Source of the DNA: JAUASV01 sp047605685
GTDB lineage: Bacteria; Actinomycetota; Actinomycetes; Actinomycetales; Microbacteriaceae
NCBI GenBank assembly: GCA_047605685.1
Contig: JASGFF010000018.1
Coordinates: forward strand, 1-39,986
Direction: 5' to 3'
DNA length: 39,986 nucleotides
The notes under the pieces were generated by a model. The model was not told the DNA's origin, did not search any database, and saw only the letters and a program-made list of their open reading frames with translations. Position numbers and translations under genes: made by a program. Of the stretch, positions 33,612-39,986 are shown piece by piece. Each line of letters opens with the position of its first letter. Position 1 is the stretch's first letter.

Positions 33612-33656
33612 TCGTGTCTGGCCGTCTCGTGTCTGGCCGTCTCGTGTCGGGCCGTC
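33612..33656. repeat. 15-bp tandem repeats after the terminator
   Basis: TCGTGTCTGGCCGTC occurs at 33612-33626 and 33627-33641, and with one change at 33642-33656; a decayed fourth copy follows. It is downstream of both convergent genes and has no coding role that I can see. Confidence 0.9.
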
Positions 33657-33691
33657 TCTCGTGTCTGGCTTGCCGTCGGGGGGCGCTCGGG

Positions 33692-34237
33692 TCAGGCGCC
33701 GAGCGGCACCACCTGCTGAGCCCGCGGGGCGGTGCGCACGAAACGGTACTCGGTGAAGTAGGCGCCGAACATCGTGCTGGCCCGGGTGCGGTTGCCCATG
33801 CCGCGCACGGCGCGCACGACCTCGGGCTTGAAGCCGCGCTTGTCGTAGAACCGGCGCGTCTTCTTCAGCCCCTCCCACAGCCACATGTAGTCGGGGTCGG
33901 CGGCGGCGAGCAGCCGCTGGCCGAGGCCGGTGTCGCGCGCCTTGGGCGCCACGTAGATGAAGTACAGCTCGGTGAGCCGCTCGTCGCCGGGCTCGCGGCC
34001 GGGGCCGATGCCCGCGAAACCGAGCACCTCGCCGTCCCTCTCCGCGACGTACTGGATGTACGGGTCGCCGCGGGCGACGAACTTCTCCCACAGGCCGGTC
34101 ATCGTCTCGATGCTCAGCTGGCCGAGCACCTCCTTCGACAGCTGCGCCGAATAGAGCTCCATCCAGCAGTACGCGTGCAACTTGCCGAGCGCCGGCGCGT
34201 CGCGAGTTTCGGCGCGTCGAATCGTTGCTTCCCCCAT
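33692..34237 (-). CDS. GNAT-family N-acetyltransferase
   Basis: A 181-residue acetyltransferase. The acetyl-CoA-binding motif A is visible as LYFIYVAPKARDTGLGQRLL (about 92-111), after the central strand VLGFAGIG. The C-terminal part RFYDKRGFKPEVVRAV is the usual motif B. The N-terminus (IRRAETRDAPALGKLH) fits small-molecule GNATs. TAGCAT seven bases ahead of the ATG suggests a leaderless transcript, and no Shine-Dalgarno is present. The acceptor is unknown. The gene is convergent with the export operon and divergent from radA. Confidence 0.93.
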   Translation of the reverse strand: MGEATIRRAETRDAPALGKLHAYCWMELYSAQLSKEVLGQLSIETMTGLWEKFVARGDPYIQYVAERDGEVLGFAGIGPGREPGDERLTELYFIYVAPKARDTGLGQRLLAAADPDYMWLWEGLKKTRRFYDKRGFKPEVVRAVRGMGNRTRASTMFGAYFTEYRFVRTAPRAQQVVPLGA

Positions 34238-34244
34238 ACGGTGG

Positions 34245-34250
34245 ATGCTA
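34245..34250 (-). promoter_or_regulatory. -10 box of a leaderless GNAT transcript
   Basis: TAGCAT (34250-34245) lies seven bases before the ATG at 34237. Confidence 0.5.
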
Positions 34251-34378
34251 TCCAGCGCCGGGACGGCGACCGGTCGGTCTACCCTCGTCCGGCGTAGGAA
34301 TTTACGCGGGTTTTACACCTGTGCGGCGACGTGCTGACCGGGTGTTGGCGCGGGTGCCGGCCTGTCGGATGCCGCACC

Positions 34379-34384
34379 TATGCT
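34379..34384 (+). promoter_or_regulatory. -10 box of a leaderless radA transcript
   Basis: TATGCT lies six bases before the radA ATG at 34391. No -35 hexamer is evident and there is no good ribosome site. Confidence 0.5.
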
Positions 34385-34390
34385 GAGCGG

Positions 34391-35695
34391 ATGGCCCGGG
34401 TTTCCTCCGCGTATCGCTGCGGCGTGTGCGGCTGGTCCACGGCGAAGTGGGTCGGGCAGTGCGCCGAGTGCCGGGCGTGGAACACGCTTCAGGAGCAGGC
34501 GGATGCCGTGCCGGTGCGCCGACCGGCCACCGCCCGCCTCGCGACGCCCATCACCGAGGTGGACCCGGTGCACGCGGAGCACTGGCCGAGCGGCATCGCC
34601 GAGTTCGACCGGGTGCTCGGCGGCGGGCTGGTCCCGGGCGCGGCGATCCTGGTCTCCGGGGAGCCGGGCGTGGGCAAGTCGACGCTGCTGCTCGAGGTGG
34701 CCGCGCGCGCGGCGTCCGACGACGCGCGCGTGCTGTACGTGAGCGCCGAGGAGTCGGCCAGCCAGGTGCGGCTGCGCGCCGGCCGCACCGGCGCCCTCCA
34801 GCCGAGCCTGTACCTCGCCAGCGAGACCGACCTCGCGACGGTGCTCGGCCAGATCGACGCCGTCGCACCCCGGCTCGTCGTCGTCGACAGCGTGCAGACG
34901 GTGTCCTCCGCGCTCAGCGAGGGGCTCGCGGGCGGGCCGGCGCAGGTGCGCGAGGTCGCCGCGACGCTCATCCGGGTGGCGAAGGAGCGCGGCATCCCGA
35001 TGCTCATCGTCGGCCACGTCACCAAGGACGGCAGCATCGCCGGGCCCCGGCTGCTCGAGCACCTCGTCGACGTCGTGCTGCACTTCGAGGGCGACCGGCA
35101 GACCGCGCTGCGCTTCGTGCGCGCCCTCAAGAACCGCTTCGGCCCGACCGACGAGGTGGGCTGCTTCGAGATGACCGGTGAGGGCATCGCCGAGGTGCCG
35201 GACCCCTCGGGGCTGTTCCTCTCCCGCAGCCGGCAGGCGGTGAGCGGCACCTGCGTGACGATCGCGATCGAGGGCCGCCGGGCGCTGCCGGTGGAGGTGC
35301 AGGCGCTCATCGTCGCGACGCAGGCGCCCCAGCCGCGCCGGGTGGTCAACGGCGTGGACGCGAGCCGGGTGGCGATGCTGCTCGCCGTGCTCGAGCGGCG
35401 CGCGGGCGTCCGGCTCTCCGGCCACGACGTCTACGTGTCGACGGTGGGCGGCATCCGGGTGGCCGAGCCGGCGGCCGATCTCGCGATCGCGCTCGCGCTC
35501 GCGAGCGCCGCCCGGGACGCGCCCCTCGGAGCCGGCCTCGCCGCGATCGGCGAGATCAGCCTCGCCGGCGAGATCCGGCCGGCGACGGCGGCTCGGCAGC
35601 GCGCGACCGAAGCGCGCCGGCTCGGCTTCGGGACGCTCGTCGACGCGGACGCCGGGCAGCTGCGCGAGGCGCTGCGACTGGCGCTCGCCGGCTGA
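34391..35695 (+). CDS. radA: DNA repair protein RadA
   Basis: A 434-residue bacterial RadA. The N-terminal zinc finger has C10, C13, C24 and C27 (CGVC and CAEC), Walker A is GEPGVGKST (90-98), Walker B is LVVVDSVQT, the RadA-specific motif KNRFG is at 247-251, and the C-terminal Lon-type domain (about 280-434) ends the protein. RadA is a hexameric helicase that extends D-loops during recombination and repair in the cytoplasm. The start at 34391 fits the zinc-finger spacing and the TATGCT box; an earlier in-frame ATG would add 20 unusual residues. Confidence 0.98.
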   Translation: MARVSSAYRCGVCGWSTAKWVGQCAECRAWNTLQEQADAVPVRRPATARLATPITEVDPVHAEHWPSGIAEFDRVLGGGLVPGAAILVSGEPGVGKSTLLLEVAARAASDDARVLYVSAEESASQVRLRAGRTGALQPSLYLASETDLATVLGQIDAVAPRLVVVDSVQTVSSALSEGLAGGPAQVREVAATLIRVAKERGIPMLIVGHVTKDGSIAGPRLLEHLVDVVLHFEGDRQTALRFVRALKNRFGPTDEVGCFEMTGEGIAEVPDPSGLFLSRSRQAVSGTCVTIAIEGRRALPVEVQALIVATQAPQPRRVVNGVDASRVAMLLAVLERRAGVRLSGHDVYVSTVGGIRVAEPAADLAIALALASAARDAPLGAGLAAIGEISLAGEIRPATAARQRATEARRLGFGTLVDADAGQLREALRLALAG

Positions 35696-35851
35696 TCCGC
35701 GCCGCCGCCGCGAGTGGTGGGCCACGATTCGGGAGGCCCGCCTGTGCCCCAAAACGCTGTTCTCGGGGTTGGCACATACTCAATCAGCAAGGACATTCTC
35801 ATTCGCACGGAACCCTCCGAGACCCAGATCAGCACGGTGGAGGTCAGCACG

Positions 35852-36157
35852 ATGGAATGGCACTTCTTCACCGGCGACGAGTACCGTCTCGGTCCCGACC
35901 CCGAGATGCGGATCTCCGACCACGGCGGACGCTCGACACTGCCCTCGCGGTATCAGCTCGGCATCATCGACCAGACCGCCGCCTATCTCGCCCACGTCAT
36001 CCAGACCATCCGCCCGGACGCCCAATGGTCCATCTACCGCCACCGCCACGAGGTCCTCGACGGCGAAACGGTGCCGCGGGTCACAAGCGGTCGCGCCGAG
36101 GCGAATCTCCTCTCGCGCGGAACACGACACTGGCTCGACAGCCGGTCAGGCGCATGA
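35852..36157 (+). CDS. Hypothetical protein, 101 residues
   Basis: I do not recognise this protein. It starts MEWHFFTGDEYRLGPDPEM with GGAGG eight bases ahead of the ATG, so it looks real; the frame is open to 35714 but that part has no ribosome site. It is soluble, with no signal or membrane segment. The middle (QLGIIDQTAAYLAHVIQTIR) looks helical, the end (WSIYRHRHEVLDGETVPRV, then RGTRHWLD) is rich in Arg/His. Bases 35740-35840 just upstream are less GC-rich than the neighbourhood, which might mean recent acquisition. It lies alone between radA and a hydrolase gene. Confidence 0.7.
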   Translation: MEWHFFTGDEYRLGPDPEMRISDHGGRSTLPSRYQLGIIDQTAAYLAHVIQTIRPDAQWSIYRHRHEVLDGETVPRVTSGRAEANLLSRGTRHWLDSRSGA

Positions 36158-36269
36158 CGTGGCGTCCGCAGCCCGGCACTCGGCGTCCGCCCCGGCGGCT
36201 GCCCGGCTCGGCGGGCGGATCGCGCCCCCGCTCGTGCTCGCCGCGTCACGGACAACGGACACGGCGGCG

Positions 36270-36275
36270 TAGCCT
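36270..36275 (+). promoter_or_regulatory. -10 box of a leaderless hydrolase transcript
   Basis: TAGCCT lies seven bases before the GTG at 36283, with no Shine-Dalgarno between. Confidence 0.5.
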
Positions 36276-36282
36276 GAGCATC

Positions 36283-37185
36283 GTGCCGCCCGAGCCGAGC
36301 GATCCCCCCGCGCCGGCGGTCGGCGGGGCTGACGCGGTCGCCCTCGACGCCGCGATCGGCGACATCGACTGGCGGGCACTGCCCGAAGGTGCTCGGCGCG
36401 GCGCGTTCGCCGCCCCGAGCGGGACGCTCGCCACGCTCGCCATCGGCGAGCCCACGGCACCCACGGTCGTGCTCGTGCCGGGGATCACCGGCTCGAAGGA
36501 GGACTTCCTGCTCATGCTCCCGCTGCTGGCAGCCGCGGGTCTCCACGCGCTCTCCTTCGACATGGCCGGCCAGTACGAGTCGGCCGCGGCCGGTCCCGTG
36601 AGCGGCCGCTACACGGAGCGGCTGTTCGTGGACGACCTGCTCGCACTGCTCGGCTCGGTGCGCACGCCGGCCCATGTGCTCGGCTATTCGTTCGCCGGCA
36701 CCGTGGCACAACACGCGCTCACGCTGCGTCCGGAGCTGTTCGCGAGCCTCACCCTGCTGGGCACCCCGCCCGTGCCCGGCGACGCGCTGCACGCGATGGC
36801 GCACTTCGGGCCGCTGAGCCCGCTCATCCCCTCGCGCCTCGGCGCCGCCTTCATGATCGCCGGCGTCCGAGCGAACTACACCCGGGTTCCGCCCGGCCGG
36901 CTGAGGTTCGTGCGCGAACGCTTCGCGCTCACCCGGCGCTCGAGCGTCATCGACGCCGTCGCGCTCATGAGACGCACCCCGGACCTCGCCTCGGCCGTGC
37001 GCTCGAGCGGCCGGCCGGTGCTCGTGGCCGTCGGCGAGCACGACCTCTGGCCGGCCGCGGCGCACCGGTCCTTCGCCGAGCGGCTCGGCGCCCGGCTGGT
37101 CAGCTATCCCACCGGCCACAGCCCCTGCGAGACGACCCCGCACCAGCTCGTGCGCGACATGCTCGCCCTGTTCCCGCCGGGCTGA
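36283..37185 (+). CDS. Alpha/beta hydrolase
   Basis: A 300-residue alpha/beta hydrolase. The oxyanion region is VVLVPGITGSKEDFLLML, the nucleophile S136 lies in LGYSFAGTVAQHAL, the acid is in VAVGEHDLWPAA and the His is in YPTGHSPCETTP. The first 45 residues are an extra Ala/Pro-rich segment. It is of the haloperoxidase/lipase-like group whose substrates are varied. The GTG start at 36283 is supported by the TAGCCT box; a longer open frame reaches back through the hypothetical gene but lacks any start signal. It converges with a glycosyltransferase gene. Confidence 0.9.
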   Translation: MPPEPSDPPAPAVGGADAVALDAAIGDIDWRALPEGARRGAFAAPSGTLATLAIGEPTAPTVVLVPGITGSKEDFLLMLPLLAAAGLHALSFDMAGQYESAAAGPVSGRYTERLFVDDLLALLGSVRTPAHVLGYSFAGTVAQHALTLRPELFASLTLLGTPPVPGDALHAMAHFGPLSPLIPSRLGAAFMIAGVRANYTRVPPGRLRFVRERFALTRRSSVIDAVALMRRTPDLASAVRSSGRPVLVAVGEHDLWPAAAHRSFAERLGARLVSYPTGHSPCETTPHQLVRDMLALFPPG

Positions 37186-37216
37186 CACCGCCGCGGCCCG
37201 GGCCCCCGGCGGTGTC
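37184..37216. terminator. Bidirectional terminator hairpin between convergent genes
   Basis: GACACCGCCG (37184-37193) and CGGCGGTGTC (37207-37216) form a perfect 10-bp stem. It begins at the hydrolase stop codon and lies 12 bases before the stop of the convergent glycosyltransferase gene. Confidence 0.65.
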
Positions 37217-37227
37217 CTCCAAGAGCC

Positions 37228-37920
37228 TCAGCGGGACGGCCCAGCCAGACCCAGGCGGAGGGTGTGGAAGGCCATCCGGATGCGGCGCCAGAAACCGGCC
37301 CAGCTGGCGAAGGGCCGCGCCGAGACGCCGACGACGAGGGTGCGATCGTAGCGCACCCTCACCCGGCGACCGAGAGCGAAGGCGAGGTCGAGGTCGTCGT
37401 GCACCTCCGGATCGTCGCGGTGCACCCGGTGGCGCACCCGCCGCCACCCGGCGGCGGGCAGCGCCAGATTGGAGCCGAACAGCGGCGGATGCCCGAGCAG
37501 CGGCCGCATGAGGACGAAGTAGGCGCCGAGGTAGAGGCCGCGGCCGAGCAGTCGGACGACCGCGGGGGCGCCGTAGAACCGGCCCGGCCCGGTGAGCGCG
37601 GCGAGGCCGGGGTCCGCGGCGAACGCGGCCTCGACCCGCTGCAGCCAGTCCGGGCCCGGCAGCGAGTCCGCGTCGAGACGGGCGAGCAGCTCGCCGTGGG
37701 CCTCGTCGAAACCGCGGGCCGTCGCCCGGGCGACCCCGCGCACCGGCTCGACGACCACTCGCGCGCCGTGCCGGCGCGCGACGGCGGCCGAGCCATCCCT
37801 CGAGCCGTTGTCGACGACGAGCACCTCGTCGGGGGCGCGACCGCCGGCCTCGAGCGCGGTCAGGCAGGCGTCGAGGAGGTCGGCGTCGTCGCGGCAGGGG
37901 ATGACGACGGAGATGCGCAC
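37228..37920 (-). CDS. Family 2 glycosyltransferase
   Basis: A 230-residue GT-A fold enzyme. MRISVVIPCRDDADLLDACL opens the nucleotide-sugar domain, VLVVDNGSRDGS is the second strand motif and LARLDADSLPG holds the metal-binding DxD. A hydrophobic helix (about 125-140, LLGRGLYLGAYFVLM) could touch the membrane. Such enzymes add sugars to cell-wall lipids or polymers. The start is GTG at 37920, 16 bases after the stop of the anchored protein, with no clear ribosome site, so coupling is likely. Confidence 0.92.
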   Translation of the reverse strand: MRISVVIPCRDDADLLDACLTALEAGGRAPDEVLVVDNGSRDGSAAVARRHGARVVVEPVRGVARATARGFDEAHGELLARLDADSLPGPDWLQRVEAAFAADPGLAALTGPGRFYGAPAVVRLLGRGLYLGAYFVLMRPLLGHPPLFGSNLALPAAGWRRVRHRVHRDDPEVHDDLDLAFALGRRVRVRYDRTLVVGVSARPFASWAGFWRRIRMAFHTLRLGLAGPSR

Positions 37921-37936
37921 CGGATGTCGACCGCGC

Positions 37937-38539
37937 TCAGGAGACGAGGACGATGTTGACGGGCTTGGACGACACCCCGTCGACGGTGACGGTGAGCTGA
38001 TATGTCGCCCCGGTGGGGACCTGGTCGCGGGTGGTGTCGCAGGTCGTCGTCGAGGAGCGGGTGCGGTCCCACTCCAGCGGGGTGTTCGAGCTCACGTCGC
38101 CGCCGGCCTCGATCGTCACCTGGTAGGGGGTCGAGTCGGTCTGGCAGTCGGTCGACTCCCAGTACTTCTCGTCCTCGGTGCCGCTCGTGATCAGGAAGTC
38201 CTGCTTGTCGGTGCCGCCGTCGAGCACGCAGGCGGTCGCGCCCTTGTTCGTGACCTTGAACGACATCTGCGGCATCTCGCCGGAGGAGTAGCCGCTCTGG
38301 TCGAGAAGGGCCGTCACCTTGAGGTCGTCCGGGTCGCAGGCTGCGGCGGTCGCGGTGGCGGTCGCCGAGGGCGTCGGGGTGCCGCTCTGCTGCTTCGTGG
38401 GGGTGTCGCCGCCCTTCGGCACGAAGATGATGAGCAGGATCACGACGATGACGACGGCGAGTCCCGCGCCGACGACGAGTCGTCGGCGCCAGTACACGCT
38501 CGGCGGCTGGGAGCCGACCGGATGACGGAACGTCGACAC
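37937..38539 (-). CDS. Membrane-anchored secreted-domain protein, unknown function
   Basis: A 200-residue protein. A short basic start (VSTFRHP... YWRRR) leads to one membrane segment (LVVGAGLAVVIVVILLIIFV), a Thr/Pro/Ser-rich linker and an extracytoplasmic beta-sandwich-like domain with four Cys (ACDPDD, TACVLDGG, STDCQTDS, TTTCDTTRD) that probably form two disulfides. The ending TYQLTVTVDGVSSKPVNIVLV resembles immunoglobulin-like folds. The GTG start has TACTCT six bases upstream, so the message is probably leaderless. It may share a transcript with the glycosyltransferase downstream; no function is assigned. Confidence 0.88.
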   Translation of the reverse strand: MSTFRHPVGSQPPSVYWRRRLVVGAGLAVVIVVILLIIFVPKGGDTPTKQQSGTPTPSATATATAAACDPDDLKVTALLDQSGYSSGEMPQMSFKVTNKGATACVLDGGTDKQDFLITSGTEDEKYWESTDCQTDSTPYQVTIEAGGDVSSNTPLEWDRTRSSTTTCDTTRDQVPTGATYQLTVTVDGVSSKPVNIVLVS

Positions 38540-38545
38540 GCTGCC

Positions 38546-38551
38546 AGAGTA
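38546..38551 (-). promoter_or_regulatory. -10 box of a leaderless transcript
   Basis: TACTCT (38551-38546) lies six bases before the GTG at 38539. Confidence 0.5.
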
Positions 38552-38601
38552 GGCCGAGGCACCACGGATGCCGGGGAGGACGCGCCACCCGGGCCGTACC
38601 T

Positions 38602-39105
38602 TCAGAGCTGCTTGAGCATCCGGGTGTTGCCGAGGGTGTTCTGCTTGACCCGCGAGAGGTCGAGGAACTCCGCGACACCCTCGTCGGGGCTGCGCACCAG
38701 CTCGGCGTAGGTCTCCGGGTCGACGATGCGCTCGGGCACCTCCACGAAGCCGTGCCGGCCGAAGAAGTCGGTCTCGAACGTGAGGCAGAACAGCCGGCTG
38801 AGGCCGAGCTCGCGGGCGTCGGCCTCGAGCCTGTCGAGCAGGACGTGCCCGACCCCGCGGCCGCGCCAGCCCTCCGCGGCCACGAGGGTGCGCACCTCGC
38901 CGAGGTCCTCCCAGAACACGTGCAGGGCGCCGCATCCGACGGTCGCACCGGTCTCGTCCTCGGCGATGCGGAACTCCTGCACCGCCTCGTAGAGCACGAC
39001 CCGCTCCTTGCCGAGCAGGATGCGCCGCTGCACGAGCGGCTCGATGAGATCGAGGATGGCCGGGATGTCGCCCGTGCGGGCGCGGCGCACGCTCATCCCG
39101 GTCAT
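38602..39105 (-). CDS. argA: Amino-acid N-acetyltransferase (N-acetylglutamate synthase)
   Basis: A 167-residue GNAT that matches the short actinobacterial N-acetylglutamate synthase type (as in mycobacteria): VRRARTGDIPAI near the start, LYEAVQEFRIAEDE, VGCGALHVFWEDLGEVRTL, GRGVGHVLLDRL as the acetyl-CoA motif, LFCLTFETDFFGRHGF and the strongly conserved EFLDLSRVKQNTLGNTRML end. It acetylates glutamate with acetyl-CoA, the first step of arginine synthesis. The start at 39105 is favoured because TAGGCT lies six bases ahead (leaderless); ATG 39096 is an alternative. Confidence 0.94.
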   Translation of the reverse strand: MTGMSVRRARTGDIPAILDLIEPLVQRRILLGKERVVLYEAVQEFRIAEDETGATVGCGALHVFWEDLGEVRTLVAAEGWRGRGVGHVLLDRLEADARELGLSRLFCLTFETDFFGRHGFVEVPERIVDPETYAELVRSPDEGVAEFLDLSRVKQNTLGNTRMLKQL

Positions 39106-39111
39106 GCCCTC

Positions 39112-39117
39112 AGCCTA
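39112..39117 (-). promoter_or_regulatory. -10 box of a leaderless argA transcript
   Basis: TAGGCT (39117-39112) lies six bases before the ATG at 39105. Confidence 0.5.
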
Positions 39118-39162
39118 CGGCCGCGCTCCGCCGCGCACCCCTCGCCCAACGCCCCGCTCCCC

Positions 39163-39201
39163 CACATCCCGAAACGCCATCCCGAAATGCCATCCCGAAA
39201 T
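39163..39201. repeat. 13-bp tandem repeat between clpC and argA
   Basis: GCCATCCCGAAAT occurs at 39176-39188 and 39189-39201, with a related copy at 39163-39175. It lies in the 183-bp gap downstream of clpC; no gene is seen there. Confidence 0.9.
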
Positions 39202-39288
39202 GCAGGAGATCCCGCACGAGACGCCGGCCCGGCCGGTCGAGCCGCTCGTTTCCCCCGCGTTTCGGTGGGCGGGAGCCGCAGCGGCGGG

Positions 39289-39986
39289 CTACTCCTCGAT
39301 GGCCCCGGCGGAGGCGAGCTCGCGGCCCGGCTGGCGCGTGGTCGCGAACGTGAACTCGCCGGCGCCGTCCTCGCCGACGGCGAAGTCGACGGCGACGTGG
39401 TCGCCCGCCTCGAGCTCGCCGTGCAGGATCTTCTCGCTGAGCCGGTCCTCCACCTCGTGCTGCACGGCCCGGCGCAGCGGGCGGGCACCGAGGGTGGGGT
39501 CGAAGCCCACCTTGATGAGCTGCTCCTTCGCCGCGGCGCTGAGCTCGATCGTCAGGTCGCGGTCCATCATCCGATCGCCCAGGCGCTTGATGAACAGGTC
39601 GACGATCTGCAGCAGCTCGTCCTGGGTGAGCTGCGGGAACACGATCGTCTCGTCGACGCGGTTGAGGAACTCGGGCTTGAAGTGCTTCTTGAGCTCCTCG
39701 ACGACCTTGCCGCGCATCGTCGCGTAGGTCACCTCGGCGTTGCCCGAGATCGTGAAGCCGACCGGGCCGCCGGTGATGTCCTTCGTGCCGAGGTTCGTCG
39801 TCATGATGATGACGGTGTTCTTGAAGTCGACGACCCGGCCCTGGCCGTCGGTCAGCCGCCCCTCCTCGAGGATCTGCAGCAGCGAGTTGAAGATGTCCGG
39901 GTGCGCCTTCTCGATCTCGTCGAACAGCACCACCGAGAACGGCTTGCGGCGCACCTTCTCGGTGAGCTGGCCGCCCTCCTCGAAGC
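39289..39986 (-). CDS. clpC: ATP-dependent Clp protease ATPase subunit ClpC, 3' part
   Basis: The C-terminal 231 residues of a ClpC-type AAA+ unfoldase; the gene continues past the right edge. Visible are the second AAA module's Walker B (SVVLFDEIEKAHPDIFN), sensor 1 (IIMTTNLGTKDI), the arginine-finger region (FKPEFLNRVDETIVF) and sensor 2 (GARPLRRAVQHEVEDRL), then a short acidic tail. GFTISGNAEVTYATM is the ClpC-specific loop before the C-terminal domain. ClpC feeds unfolded proteins to ClpP1P2 and is essential in mycobacteria. Confidence 0.97.
   Translation of the reverse strand, partial: FEEGGQLTEKVRRKPFSVVLFDEIEKAHPDIFNSLLQILEEGRLTDGQGRVVDFKNTVIIMTTNLGTKDITGGPVGFTISGNAEVTYATMRGKVVEELKKHFKPEFLNRVDETIVFPQLTQDELLQIVDLFIKRLGDRMMDRDLTIELSAAAKEQLIKVGFDPTLGARPLRRAVQHEVEDRLSEKILHGELEAGDHVAVDFAVGEDGAGEFTFATTRQPGRELASAGAIEE

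Noticed and set aside
35714..35851. N-terminal extension of the 101-residue protein
   Set aside because: The longer frame has no ribosome site at its ATG, while GGAGG sits at the proper distance from 35852.

Overview
The window is about 40 kb of very GC-rich chromosomal DNA. GC-ending codons, frequent GTG starts, ATGA/GTGA operon overlaps, a ClpC/RadA/actinobacterial ArgA neighbourhood and several -10 boxes 6-7 bases ahead of a start codon all point to an actinomycete. Microbacteriaceae is the best guess, made from general character only and not from a database match. I saw no insertion sequence, integrase, CRISPR array, rRNA or replication origin.

Region 1 (about 246-17953) is a catabolic island. 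Three gene groups are served by two LysR regulators of the same type. On the minus strand, 6430-1338 encodes a lipoprotein/ATPase/permease importer of the RbsBAC class, an ABM-fold monooxygenase and a fumarylacetoacetate-hydrolase-family enzyme, with LysR-1 (344-1270) just downstream. A second minus-strand operon, 12614-6636, encodes an extradiol-type dioxygenase, a Bcr/CflA-type exporter, an SDR with His in place of the catalytic Tyr, a BBE-like oxidase with bicovalent-FAD residues, an RpiB-fold protein lacking its catalytic residues, and an MDR-family reductase. LysR-2 (12844-13800) diverges from it. Downstream of LysR-2, 13897-17953 encodes an FAD aromatic hydroxylase, a cupin, a VOC protein, an SDR and an alpha/beta hydrolase resembling C-C bond hydrolases of the nicotine pathway. 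A palindrome CGAT-N7-ATCG lies on each side of the LysR-2 gene, one ahead of each operon. The set reads as uptake, side-chain oxidation, C-C cleavage, ring hydroxylation, ring opening and hydrolysis of an aromatic or N-heteroaromatic compound whose identity the sequence does not reveal.

Region 2 (18034-24085) looks like amine or omega-amino-acid catabolism: a DAO-type FAD oxidase, a class III aminotransferase, a PucR regulator and a CoA-acylating methylmalonate/malonate-semialdehyde dehydrogenase. Region 3 (24306-26650) is a MarR regulator overlapping a 14-TM MFS exporter, behind a strong sigma-70 promoter carrying three TTGAC-N4-GTCAA palindromes. Region 4 (26711-29271) is a DUF3500 lipoprotein translationally coupled to a HupE/UreJ-like membrane protein.

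Region 5 starts at tRNA-Ser(CGA) (29469-29556) and continues with a MacAB-type export system (29674-32967) with a very acidic coiled-coil adaptor, a DUF5666-like anchored protein and a strong terminator. Region 6 (33692-39986) is core chromosome: a GNAT, radA, an orphan 101-residue protein, an alpha/beta hydrolase, a glycosyltransferase, a membrane-anchored secreted-domain protein, argA and the 3' part of clpC, which runs off the right edge. Short tandem duplications of 13, 15 or 18 bp recur through the window.
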